A stretch of DNA of 64,000 bases from Chitinophaga polysaccharea (lineage in GTDB: Bacteria > Bacteroidota > Bacteroidia > Chitinophagales > Chitinophagaceae), in contig NZ_VIWO01000001.1 in NCBI RefSeq assembly GCF_007829335.1, positions 248,001 through 312,000 on the forward strand, in the 5' to 3' direction. Below are positions 52,379-61,976 of this stretch, piece after piece (positions within the stretch are counted from its first letter, which is position 1; each line of letters opens with the position of its first letter). The notes below the pieces were generated by a model. That model did not search any database. It was not told where the DNA came from and saw only the letters and a program-made list of their open reading frames with translations. A program made the translations under genes and the position numbers.

Positions 52379-55300
52379 TTATTGTACTACTACTCTTTTC
52401 CTTATCATGCCATTTTTTGTCCTGATATTAAAGAAATATATGCCCTTACTATATTTCGAAAGATCTAATATGGTATAATTGCTGGCACTATTTATTTTCT
52501 TAATTAATTGACCATTAGAAGAATACACTTCCAAAATAAAATCCCTATACTTCTCATCGACACTCACCTTAACCACTCCATTAGTTGGATTTGGATACAC
52601 CGATATGTTAGTGTTGGCTTCGAATGAAACTGTATTGCTGTACGCCCAGCCTACACTATTGATAGCATAGGCTTTTATATAATATGTTGAGTCGGAAAAT
52701 GGCAAACTGAAAATCCCGAAAGGATTATTAATTCCAATAGATTGGTTATTAGAAGAGTTTTCAGGGATAAAATCTGGGGAATAGCCCCAACTAATTCCAA
52801 TATCTGTGACAGGGTCTCCTCCGTCAGATATCAAACTGACGGTGTACTCAATATTGCCGGCCTTCAAATCCGTTGCCTTCAACGATACTGTGGGTAAGAC
52901 CGGCAGGATCTTAACAATTGCCTGTTTCCAATAAATGGTATCTGCACCATTTTTCACCGCATATCCCAGGACGGTATTCCCCTTTTTGGTAAACTTTATA
53001 TTATTATCTGTTTCAACTTTTACATAAGAAGAATCGTATGTAAAGAAGCCCAACTTCAGTATAAAAGAGGAATCAAGCATTAGAGAATCATTTTGTACCA
53101 GATCGGCATAGTTATTTATTGAAACCCTTACCGGCCTGCTAAAAACGGTATCACCCCTTACCACGGCAAATCCATAAATATACTTGGCTGAATCGAGCAT
53201 ACTTTGATCAAATATTCCAGACAGATTATTTGTATCCAGAAGAATGATATTTCCGGCATTGCCAATCAGGGTTGGAATGGTATCGTTACTCCAAACTAAT
53301 CCTTGTTTTAGTATCCTTGGCATTCTACTCGTTTGAATATCGAGTCTGTAGCCAATCTTATCATTGCCTTCGGGATGTACCAATAATGTGGTTTGCACAA
53401 GTGGCATAATCCGGATAAGGCATTGTTGTAAATAAATGGTATCAGTATCGTTTACAGTACACAAGCTGATGCTGGTAAGTCCCGATCTTAGAGGAATAAC
53501 CGTATTTCTTTTAACGGCAATAAAACTACTATCATATACTAATATGGTATTACTTTGATTTAAGCTGGAGGTATCCAGCAAATTGCTCAGTCTGAGATTT
53601 TTTCTGTACTCAGTAACAACCACAGGCAATGTTTCGCTAAACCCTACCCCCGCGCTATTAATGGCATAAGCATATAAATAATAAGGCGAGTCAATGTCTG
53701 GCAATTCAAATGCACTTTCCAAATTACTTGGGCTCACCTCCATCTTATTATTGCCCGTTGAGTCAAGCATTGGGATGGTATCATCCGTCCAGCACAGGCC
53801 TAATTCTGTAACATCTGCCCCCCCATCTGATGTTATATTGAAACTGTAATTTACCCCATCAACGATATTATTAGCGCTTAGGGTAATTTTGGGCTCATCG
53901 GGAGCAATCTTAACAAGAGTTTGTTTGAGATACACTGTGTCCCCATCATTAACAGTACAATGGCTAATGATTCCTGTACCAATATGTTTACAGGTAAAAC
54001 TATTACCCGATAGTACTAAAAGCGAGGTATCGTACAGGAAAAATGTTTTGTTGAAATCGTAAACAGAAGTATCTGACAGCCCGGATGTTGCCAGTACATC
54101 GTGAAAATTTACCGATACAACTGTTGGTAGGGTTACATACCGGCTTGATGCACTTTCGTTGCCACTACTACCCACTGCTATAACTCTGTAAAAGGACTTG
54201 TTTGGGTCATCAGACATTGGTGAGTTAGTAACGGTAGTCTGCGTGAAAAGGTTAACATCGTCATCCGGCATAAACCCTGAAGCCACTTCACTTGCATAGA
54301 CCTTATAGTTGGCAGGCTTTAAACCCGCGAGATTTTCGCTCCATGCCAACCGAAAAGAGTCCGGGGAATTCGCTGGGGATTCAAAATGCAGGTTGAGTGG
54401 CGCATTGGCTCCATGGGCTACAAATGACCATACATTACTCCAATCACTTAATACTCCTCTGCTGTCCATCGCCCGTACACGCCAATAGTACCTGGTATTA
54501 TTATTCAGGAACCCTTGCAACTCGGGCTTGAAAGAAGCCAGCCCCACATTTATTGAAGACATATACCTATCAAACATTGGCGTTAATGGGTTCTTCATGT
54601 CTGGCTGGTCACTCAACTGAAATTGGTAGTCAAAAATATAGTCGTCCGGATCGATACTTTTTGCCCATTGGAAAGTAAAATAAGTGGAATCTATATCTGC
54701 TCCATTGGCTGGATAAACTGGAGCAGCAGGCGGAGCTGGGGGCCTGTCATAAAAGTTCTCATTCCAGTCTATGTGCAATTTCAGATTATATTGATTGCTA
54801 GTTTCACTTTGCACTACTATTTTATTGTTTCCTCTTACCAGGTGGGGCATAAAGAACTCGCTAATCTGAAATCTTGAGGTAAGTACTAAAGAGTCGATTC
54901 CACAATCTTCCGGGCTCAAGGCTGGCGAGAACTCGAATTTCAGGTAGTACTTATATACTCCCTTATCTGTCAGAGCGGCGATTTGATCGGACAACTCTAT
55001 AGAATCAGTATAATTCCCCACCAATGCTGACTCCCATATCGGGGACCAGTTAAGTGAGTCTGAAGAATAGTAGATTTTTATTTTATCGCTGACCGACTTA
55101 TTATAAAAACTACATTTAACCTTTCCATCCACAATCACGTAAGGGGAACTTCCACTGACAACGAAAGAACTTCCTCCCACTTTGTTCGAATACACGGTAG
55201 GAAGGGCTGGGTTTGTAGTGTTAACCGTTATGTTTTCGGCAGCGTCTACAACGCTATAAAATGGCTGACTAATAAAATCTGTCTGTAATGAAAACTCTCC

Positions 55301-56281
55301 ATTACCTATTACATTCTTCACATCATCTGTTGAGGGATACTCTCCGTAATTGGGTAAAACAATTTGATGATATAAAACAGAATCTACCGGCAAGTTCCAT
55401 AAATAGCTGATAGACTCCCCCGGCCTGAGTGAAAAATACATGTCTGGCCCAGGAGAACCGGCATCCAGATATGGCTCAGGGTAATTATTACCCATCATAA
55501 ATAAACTGGCAAATGAAGCAAATACATCCGGATAATATGGGTATAAGGCGCCAAAATGTTTAGTCCTATAGTACAAATACATGTCATTTGTTACTTCCCT
55601 AAAGCTTGCCAGTGATCTATTATTCCATTTCAGATAATACCCTTGCTCATCTGCATCAATCATCATCGTCGTATCATTGATCATCACATCAGCAACCCCA
55701 TGCTCTCCACCATCTACCACCCAGTAATATTGAGGAAGTCCTGTATTAAAGCCTGTCAGAAAAGTGACAGCATTCGCTATATTTCCACAATGTCCATAAC
55801 CGTATACCGACAGAAATTTTGATACCGACTGGTTCTCATCTTTGTTATTGAAATCAGGAGTATAAAAATACATATGTTTACTGCTAACAAAGTTATATAC
55901 GGCCATCGCTTTATCCTTTGCGGTGACGGCTCCTTTAAAAACCTCATTTGCTGTTTTTTCCAAGGTATACCAGTTCCCGGTGTCATTAAAAACTATACTT
56001 AGGGAGGATGCCCGCACAGTGTCCTGGTTCGTAAGTGTAATATTTTGAGCAGGCTCAAAGGCACTCAAATAGTATTTACAAACATTGTGAGGCCAATAGG
56101 TTATCAATTGCTTGCAATTATTCCCATCTAGATATCCTCCAACTGTCAATTGAACAGGCTGCCCAGAAGTTGTCAACCCAAACTCAGCATCGTGAGAAAC
56201 GATCTGAGCATAGCTTTTGTTATTCAGGCACGTAAATAGGCAAAAAATAAATATATAAAATAATAACCCTCTTATTCTCAC
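52379..56281 (-). CDS. secreted transglutaminase-fold protein with repeats and T9SS sorting domain
   Basis: 1300 residues from a GTG start (56281). Signal peptide (about 1-26, ending SYAQ). A transglutaminase-like domain (about 100-230) has a full Cys-His-Asp set: GHCGNIAN (Cys 165), GGEHGVADV (His 194) and MMIDADEQG (Asp about 209). Then a region of beta domains, an FN3 domain (about 560-640, NTRYYWRVRAMDSRGVLSDW), another FN3-like segment, and three related units of about 165 residues sharing DTIYLKQ.LVKI and GLCW motifs. The C-terminus is a type A sorting domain (SVYPNPTNGVVKVSV to MIRKRVVVQ). It is therefore exported by type IX secretion to the surface. It lies inside the polysaccharide locus. 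Confidence 0.88.
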   Translation of the reverse strand: MRIRGLLFYIFIFCLFTCLNNKSYAQIVSHDAEFGLTTSGQPVQLTVGGYLDGNNCKQLITYWPHNVCKYYLSAFEPAQNITLTNQDTVRASSLSIVFNDTGNWYTLEKTANEVFKGAVTAKDKAMAVYNFVSSKHMYFYTPDFNNKDENQSVSKFLSVYGYGHCGNIANAVTFLTGFNTGLPQYYWVVDGGEHGVADVMINDTTMMIDADEQGYYLKWNNRSLASFREVTNDMYLYYRTKHFGALYPYYPDVFASFASLFMMGNNYPEPYLDAGSPGPDMYFSLRPGESISYLWNLPVDSVLYHQIVLPNYGEYPSTDDVKNVIGNGEFSLQTDFISQPFYSVVDAAENITVNTTNPALPTVYSNKVGGSSFVVSGSSPYVIVDGKVKCSFYNKSVSDKIKIYYSSDSLNWSPIWESALVGNYTDSIELSDQIAALTDKGVYKYYLKFEFSPALSPEDCGIDSLVLTSRFQISEFFMPHLVRGNNKIVVQSETSNQYNLKLHIDWNENFYDRPPAPPAAPVYPANGADIDSTYFTFQWAKSIDPDDYIFDYQFQLSDQPDMKNPLTPMFDRYMSSINVGLASFKPELQGFLNNNTRYYWRVRAMDSRGVLSDWSNVWSFVAHGANAPLNLHFESPANSPDSFRLAWSENLAGLKPANYKVYASEVASGFMPDDDVNLFTQTTVTNSPMSDDPNKSFYRVIAVGSSGNESASSRYVTLPTVVSVNFHDVLATSGLSDTSVYDFNKTFFLYDTSLLVLSGNSFTCKHIGTGIISHCTVNDGDTVYLKQTLVKIAPDEPKITLSANNIVDGVNYSFNITSDGGADVTELGLCWTDDTIPMLDSTGNNKMEVSPSNLESAFELPDIDSPYYLYAYAINSAGVGFSETLPVVVTEYRKNLRLSNLLDTSSLNQSNTILVYDSSFIAVKRNTVIPLRSGLTSISLCTVNDTDTIYLQQCLIRIMPLVQTTLLVHPEGNDKIGYRLDIQTSRMPRILKQGLVWSNDTIPTLIGNAGNIILLDTNNLSGIFDQSMLDSAKYIYGFAVVRGDTVFSRPVRVSINNYADLVQNDSLMLDSSFILKLGFFTYDSSYVKVETDNNIKFTKKGNTVLGYAVKNGADTIYWKQAIVKILPVLPTVSLKATDLKAGNIEYTVSLISDGGDPVTDIGISWGYSPDFIPENSSNNQSIGINNPFGIFSLPFSDSTYYIKAYAINSVGWAYSNTVSFEANTNISVYPNPTNGVVKVSVDEKYRDFILEVYSSNGQLIKKINSASNYTILDLSKYSKGIYFFNIRTKNGMIRKRVVVQ

Positions 56282-56608
56282 ACTTTAAATTTTATTGTAT
56301 CTATGGTAAAAGAATATGATCGCTTTATTTAGACTTATAAATCCCCATATCAATAACTTCCTTTCTAAAGAAAGAAAAATATGACAGCTATTTCATTGAC
56401 AATCAGAGTCTTTTATGACTATTAAATAGTTATTTTTACCTATTGTTGTGATAACCTAGTTCAATATCGGCTGATAATTTCCCCTTTCATTGTGAAAACA
56501 ACGGAAGAAAGAGAATTAAAGGTTTTCCAATTTATACAGCCTCGCTGGGATTCCCAAGACTTGATTTGTGACAAAAATACATTTGTTCCTTCAATAAGAA
56601 AAGAAAAA

Positions 56609-56624
56609 AATCACGATCGTGATT
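56609..56624. repeat. 16-bp perfect palindrome in the intergenic gap
   Basis: AATCACGATCGTGATT is its own complement and sits alone in the 673-bp gene-poor gap. It could be a regulator site, but no second copy was found in the window. Confidence 0.3.
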
Positions 56625-56712
56625 AGATGGCAAACTACTGCCTAGATTTAAATACTGCGTATCGCATCGGCCACGCACATATTCTCCTCTATTCTATTAC
56701 CTAATGTTACCA

Positions 56713-56861
56713 ATGAAAAATGGAAAGATCAGTTCAACGAAAGAAAAGCATATCAGAGAAGAAGTCAATTCTTGAAAGGTGGGAAGAATGTAGTTTGACG
56801 GCTGACGTTCTTTCTCTACGTTTGAACTGTCATCAGAATAAGGATACTTACAATCAATAGT
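56713..56861 (+). pseudogene. possible decayed IS66-type orfA remnant
   Basis: Between 56282 and 56954 there is no intact gene. In the plus strand an ATG at 56713 opens MKNGKISSTKEKHIREEVNS, ended by TGA; the next frame continues LERWEECSLTADVLSLRLNC then HQNKDTYNQ and stops. Joined by one frameshift, this resembles the N-terminal helix-turn-helix of IS66 family accessory proteins (pattern WExSGLxxxxFxxxxxxxxxTFxxW). The similarity is by eye and short. No terminal inverted repeats or other transposase parts were found. The rest of the gap is AT-rich and shows nothing else I can name beyond one palindrome. Confidence 0.3.
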
Positions 56862-56954
56862 GATATAACTTACTGTTATGAATAGAATACTGTTTACATA
56901 GTTATCTTAACACTTCCAATAAAATCTGATAAAATCCTCTTTTGAACCGCCCTT

Positions 56955-58169
56955 TTATAAAAGATATTTATCAATAAACTTATCATAATTAATATCTGCA
57001 TTAAAATTATGATACCAATATTTTCTGACACCGGACCTGAATTCCGGTGTATTCTTGCTTGATGAAATAAATTTCATTATCTCACTTGCCACTTCCGTGG
57101 GTGAGATATCTTCTCTTACCAGGCATCCCGTTTGTGCGTTTACTATTTCGCCAACGCCACCAACATCAGTAGCCAGTACAGGAATACCAAAACTAATTGC
57201 CTCCATAATGGCAACGGGAATACCTTCTGTTTCACTAAGATGAATAAAAAGATCGACATGGTTACGCTGGTAAAACTCAATAATCTCAGAGTTAGTCAAA
57301 TCATCAGTGAGATTAGCAGAGATATTTCCGGGCAGGTGTTTACAAAGTTCTTTTATTCGTAGCATTTCCGGGCCGCCGCCCAGATGTATCCATTTAACAT
57401 TCAATGTCAAAAGCATCAATGATTCCACAATCAGATGAATACGTTTAATCGGATGCATGAAAGAGCATGACACAATAACAAATTCCGAAATTGAATTGCT
57501 GGAAATACTAGTACCTCTGTCCGGTACCCCTAAATAACTGCTGATAAATTTTGAGGCGAATTCTGGCTTAATATCGGAAAGATATTTCCGCCCGTTTTCT
57601 GACACTGGCAATACATACTTAGCCTCGTAACAATTTAATTGCTGAAAAATTACTATGCCGGATTCAGATTGTTCATGGTAAAGGTCATATCCATGTACTC
57701 TTGCAATAAATTCGATGTCTGCATTCTTGATTTTTCTAAGGGAAAGAGCAATTGCGCCATTATTCAACCAATATGAATAATACCGCGCATCAACACCCTT
57801 AAACTTTTGTTCGAGATTGGCATTGATTTTAATAGCCCATAGAATACTACTTATGTATCTCTTTAAATTGATTAATTTCTTGCCAAAGTCTTTGCGGGTT
57901 GAGAAAAATTCTTTCCAAAAAGCTTCAATTACAATCAAAATATTTTGTGGTAATAATTGCAATAGCTTCAACCTGGAAACGTTAGATAGATAGCAAACAA
58001 AAGCATTTGCTGGAATTTCCCGCTGGATATCAAGTTCCGAAATCTCCTGTGCCGGAATAATTATCACTTTTGCAAATTTTTTACAGAGATGTCTTATTTC
58101 ATTCTCAATGAACGCCTCTCCCTTACCATAGGGATACATTTCTGTGAAGAAAAACAAAGTTGATGCCAT
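56955..58169 (-). CDS. family 4 glycosyltransferase
   Basis: 404 residues. Start LFFFTEMYPYGKGEAFIENE (about 5), donor-domain motifs FVIVSCSFMHPIKRIHLIVE (about 230) and HLSETEGIPVAIMEAISFGI (about 330) followed by PVLATDVGGVGEIV, the E-x7-E nucleotide site of GT4. It overlaps the preceding glycosyltransferase gene by one base (TAATG). Probable role: another step of repeat-unit assembly. The gap downstream separates it from the T9SS protein gene. Confidence 0.93.
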   Translation of the reverse strand: MASTLFFFTEMYPYGKGEAFIENEIRHLCKKFAKVIIIPAQEISELDIQREIPANAFVCYLSNVSRLKLLQLLPQNILIVIEAFWKEFFSTRKDFGKKLINLKRYISSILWAIKINANLEQKFKGVDARYYSYWLNNGAIALSLRKIKNADIEFIARVHGYDLYHEQSESGIVIFQQLNCYEAKYVLPVSENGRKYLSDIKPEFASKFISSYLGVPDRGTSISSNSISEFVIVSCSFMHPIKRIHLIVESLMLLTLNVKWIHLGGGPEMLRIKELCKHLPGNISANLTDDLTNSEIIEFYQRNHVDLFIHLSETEGIPVAIMEAISFGIPVLATDVGGVGEIVNAQTGCLVREDISPTEVASEIMKFISSSKNTPEFRSGVRKYWYHNFNADINYDKFIDKYLL

Positions 58170-59374
58170 TACCGAATTTGATTATATAGATCTAAGTATC
58201 TTTGTCCAAATGCACTTTGCGTAAAATATGAATTAAAAAGTTTCAGGTTATCTGTCCTTTTTAATGGATTAATATTCATCGAATTCCTAAATCTGTTCAA
58301 TTGTTCAATCAAAGATGAAACGCTTCCTCCTTCAAAAAAATGCAATTCTGAAGAATTGAATTTCTTAAAATATTTATTCCCACCAGTCTCACTAAGAATC
58401 ACACTTTGCCCAAGCGATAACACCTCTAACAATATTAGATCGAAATATGTTTCCCTATTAGGCAAAACAAAACAATCCGCTGCATTGATGATAGAATAAG
58501 GGTCATTGGTCCAGCCTACTTCAATCCACCGTTCATGCAAAACTGGTTCAACATCCCCCGGAGCACCCGCAATCAAGAAGTATACATTTTCCTGCTTTCT
58601 CAATATAATTTCAGCAGCTTCTTTCAGTAAATCGTATCCCTTAATGCTATTATGCCTTCCGGCATAACAAAAAACAACGGCGGATTCCGGAATTCCATAT
58701 TTTTTCCTCACCTCTGCTCGTGATTCATTTTCCTTCGCAGGAGTAATGCCTGTTGGTAAGAACAGCAGTTTTTTGTCGGCGACCATTTTACCATACCTAT
58801 TCCATGTATTATAATAGGGCTCCTGGGCTTCACTACATGGGAATACAATCCAATCTGCACGATCAAAAGCATCCATATCCACTTTCTCGCAATAACTATA
58901 CACAAATGGCAAAACATTCTTTATCTGCATTTTACACCAATCTTCAATAATCTCCTTATGCATTACCTTGGGAGAGTGAGAAGTGAGTAGTATTTGTGCT
59001 TTAACGTTCTTAAGATTCTCTATATTCTTTTTTAATGATAAGCATGAATGAAAATGAATAATATCATAATCATGAATATTTACACCAAGTTCAGACACCT
59101 TAGGACTCTTGGCTCTGACAGTTTTAAGCAAATTATAATTCGCCTTCAACTTACTACTAACTAACTTCTTAACAAATGAAACAGTCTTTCCAGCGACATT
59201 AGCTGGCCGGGTGGCGGCATACTCAGCCGTTTTATAATAATCCAGGAAAGTAATACCTTGAATTCCATTTTTGTTAACAAACTCTTTCAGATGCCATAGA
59301 TAAGTTGCCGGGCCACCGCTTCGCGGCGAAAGCTCGTAATCATTCCAGATAAGTACCTTTTTATTTAACTTCAT
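58169..59374 (-). CDS. family 4-like glycosyltransferase
   Basis: 401 residues, GT-B. VLIWNDYELSPRSGGPATYL (about 7) forms the acceptor loop, FCYAGRHNSIKGYDLLKEAA (about 232) and the ETYFDLILLEVLSLGQSVIL segment (about 312) form the donor site. AT-rich codon use like its neighbours in the locus. Immediately upstream of a second GT4 gene with a 1-nt overlap and 26 bp after glf. Confidence 0.9.
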   Translation of the reverse strand: MKLNKKVLIWNDYELSPRSGGPATYLWHLKEFVNKNGIQGITFLDYYKTAEYAATRPANVAGKTVSFVKKLVSSKLKANYNLLKTVRAKSPKVSELGVNIHDYDIIHFHSCLSLKKNIENLKNVKAQILLTSHSPKVMHKEIIEDWCKMQIKNVLPFVYSYCEKVDMDAFDRADWIVFPCSEAQEPYYNTWNRYGKMVADKKLLFLPTGITPAKENESRAEVRKKYGIPESAVVFCYAGRHNSIKGYDLLKEAAEIILRKQENVYFLIAGAPGDVEPVLHERWIEVGWTNDPYSIINAADCFVLPNRETYFDLILLEVLSLGQSVILSETGGNKYFKKFNSSELHFFEGGSVSSLIEQLNRFRNSMNINPLKRTDNLKLFNSYFTQSAFGQRYLDLYNQIR

Positions 59375-59400
59375 TATTGGCTTGTCTTAAACATCAAATA

Positions 59401-60513
59401 TTAAAGAATGATTGCTTTTATCGTCTCTACCTTCTTTAATGCTGATCCAATGACTTGATGCATGTCATAGTATCTATACTCCGCTAACCTCCCCCCAAAT
59501 ATTATATTAGCTTCCTTGTCGGCGAGTTGTTGATATTGTTTAAACATGTTACTATTCTTTTCGTCATTGATAGGATAATATGGCTCAATCCCAGGAGTCC
59601 ATTCGCATGGATACTCTTTTGTAATAACTGTATTAGGCTGTCGGCCAAATTCAAAATGTTTATGCTCAATAATTCGTGTATATGGCACTTCCGCTTCCGT
59701 GTAGTTGACGACTGCGTTTCCTTGATAATTTTCAACTTCCAGGCGTTCTGTTTCAAAATGTAAGCTGCGATATTCCAAGATGCCAAATTTATACTCAAAA
59801 AATTGATCAATTTTCCCTGTAAAAACTATCCGTTCTGCAATACTAGCCCAATGGGGTCTGTCTTCAAAGTAATCGACCTCTAGCCGCACCTCTATCCCCT
59901 GCAGCAATCCATCTATTAACTTATTATACCCTCCTATTGGAATACCTTGATATTTATCGTCAAAATAATTATTATCAAAAGTAAACCTGACCGGCAATCT
60001 TTTAATTATAAATGCAGGTAGATCCTCTGCCTTCCTTCCCCATTGCTTTTCAGTGTAACCTTTAATCAGAATGTTGTAGATGTCCTCACCTACCAGCGAT
60101 AAGGCCTGCTGTTCAAGATTCTTAGGCTCATTTTCAAAAGATGCCGCTACTTGCTCGCGAATTTTTCTTTTTGCCTCTTCAGGAGTCTTAACCCCCCATA
60201 ACTGGTAAAAGGTATTCATATTGAATGGCAAATTATATAGCTTCCCTTTATAATTTGCCAGGGGGGAATTCGTATATCTGTTGAATTGAACAAATGAATT
60301 TACATAATCCCAAATTTTCTTATCGTTGGTATGGAAAATATGCGCGCCGTACTTATGCACATTAATATCATCGATCTCTTCACAGTATACATTTCCTCCC
60401 TTATGTTTTCTCTTATCTATAACCAAACACTTCTTCCCAATCTTCTTCATTTCACAGGCAAAAACAGCACCAAACAATCCAGCACCAACAATTACGAAAT
60501 CATATTGTTTCAT
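59401..60513 (-). CDS. glf: UDP-galactopyranose mutase
   Basis: 370 residues from ATG 60513. FAD-binding VIVGAGLFGAVFACEMKK (about 7), HKGGNVYCEEIDDINVHKYG (about 37) with IFHTNDKKIWDYVNSF, and the GYTEKQWGRKAEDLP flavin-side motif (about 155). It converts UDP-galactopyranose to UDP-galactofuranose, so the polymer probably contains galactofuranose. Start overlaps the Wzx stop by 4 nt (ATGA). Confidence 0.96.
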   Translation of the reverse strand: MKQYDFVIVGAGLFGAVFACEMKKIGKKCLVIDKRKHKGGNVYCEEIDDINVHKYGAHIFHTNDKKIWDYVNSFVQFNRYTNSPLANYKGKLYNLPFNMNTFYQLWGVKTPEEAKRKIREQVAASFENEPKNLEQQALSLVGEDIYNILIKGYTEKQWGRKAEDLPAFIIKRLPVRFTFDNNYFDDKYQGIPIGGYNKLIDGLLQGIEVRLEVDYFEDRPHWASIAERIVFTGKIDQFFEYKFGILEYRSLHFETERLEVENYQGNAVVNYTEAEVPYTRIIEHKHFEFGRQPNTVITKEYPCEWTPGIEPYYPINDEKNSNMFKQYQQLADKEANIIFGGRLAEYRYYDMHQVIGSALKKVETIKAIIL

Positions 60514-61943
60514 CTTCTTATTAAATTTATGATTTTGGAATATTGATCTTTCCAAAGTCTATTTTCTAGAATCCAGACCTGCACTGCCGCATAGTAAGCT
60601 CCCGCTATCCCTGTAGTACCTATAATTCTTACCCAACCTGGAGCGGCATACATCAACTTATAAATAAGATAAAATGGAATACAAGCCAGAATCGTTTTAA
60701 GAATCAAAATCCAATCCATCTTTTCGCCCAATTCCCGTAGAGCATAATAACCTGTAACAACAGCAACTGCAAACTCCGTCGTCAAAGTAGCCAAAGCAGC
60801 ACCATTGTGCATGAAAATAGGTATCAATGTAAAGTTCAACCCTACACTTACAAACATCCCAATAGTGACTGAAATAAATAATAATCTTTCTCTTCCTTTA
60901 GGAATAAGTACTTGCATTCCAAAAATATTATTTAACCCTATAAATAATATTATAGGTGCAAGTATTCTCATAGAATCAGCGGCGGGCGCAAATTGCGCTC
61001 CGGAAATTAAATTAATCAAATCATCAGAAAGACAGAATAGTCCAAATACAATTGGAATACCAATGGTAATAACAAATTCACAGGAATTTCTAAATAATCC
61101 TTTAGCTTTTGTCATATCATTGGAGTCAAATGCTTTCGACATTTGTGGTACCATAACTATCGCCAATGCACCTATAAATGTTAGTAGCAGCTTGGTTAAC
61201 TTAAATGCTGTTCCATAGTATCCAACATATTTATTTTCTACTAAATATCCCAAAATAACTTTATCCAACAATACATAGATGTTAATTGCAATTTGAGACG
61301 AAAAGAGAAAGAATAATGGCCGGAAGTGCTTTTTGAATTGAAGATTCTTCATTGTCAACTTTACCGACTGAAGGAGCTTGACGAGATTAATAGCTCCATT
61401 CACGGCAAAAACAGCAACGGTTATCCCATAATACCACAGCACGTCATTCTCTGTTTTTACAAAAACAAATAACAATCCCAATGATAGTACATTAAGTAGA
61501 AGACTCCTGATAGTGATATAACCAAAGTTTTCAGTGCCCTGAAAAAACCATTCTACTGGGAAAGTATAAAGTAACAAAAAAATGGAACCCAAAACGTGTA
61601 GTCCGGGAAGCTCAAACAACTTCCCAGACCACCAAGCAATCAGATAATATGCAATACACCAAAAAAAAGTCGATATAAAGTTAATTACTATTAACTCAGA
61701 TGTCAGGTATTGCAATTGGAGGGGATTATCTCTAAACCTTGCAACCTGCCGAACTCCGTATATTGGAATTCCTAAAGCAGCCAGAATGCAAAAATATTGT
61801 GTATAACTATCTACAAAGCTAACTGCGCCAATACTATCTGGCCCCAATACCCTAGATGAATATGGAAAACTTATAAGTGGGAAAATAACTCTGCTAACAG
61901 AAAGCAATGAGTTAAATAAAAAATTTCTTTTGATTGAAGACAC
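60510..61943 (-). CDS. Wzx-type polysaccharide flippase
   Basis: 477 residues with about 12-14 membrane helices. MATE/PST superfamily: the opening SVSRVIFPLISFPYSSRVLG (about 16), PYSSRVLGPDSIGAVSFVDS and the PVEWFFQGTENFGYITIRSL motif typical of polysaccharide transporters. It moves the lipid-linked repeat unit to the periplasmic face. The start is GTG at 61943, after an A-tract; no better ATG is near. Co-translated with glf. Confidence 0.93.
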   Translation of the reverse strand: MSSIKRNFLFNSLLSVSRVIFPLISFPYSSRVLGPDSIGAVSFVDSYTQYFCILAALGIPIYGVRQVARFRDNPLQLQYLTSELIVINFISTFFWCIAYYLIAWWSGKLFELPGLHVLGSIFLLLYTFPVEWFFQGTENFGYITIRSLLLNVLSLGLLFVFVKTENDVLWYYGITVAVFAVNGAINLVKLLQSVKLTMKNLQFKKHFRPLFFLFSSQIAINIYVLLDKVILGYLVENKYVGYYGTAFKLTKLLLTFIGALAIVMVPQMSKAFDSNDMTKAKGLFRNSCEFVITIGIPIVFGLFCLSDDLINLISGAQFAPAADSMRILAPIILFIGLNNIFGMQVLIPKGRERLLFISVTIGMFVSVGLNFTLIPIFMHNGAALATLTTEFAVAVVTGYYALRELGEKMDWILILKTILACIPFYLIYKLMYAAPGWVRIIGTTGIAGAYYAAVQVWILENRLWKDQYSKIINLIRR

Positions 61944-61976
61944 ACTTTTTTTTTTGGGGAGATTAGAGATTACGCT

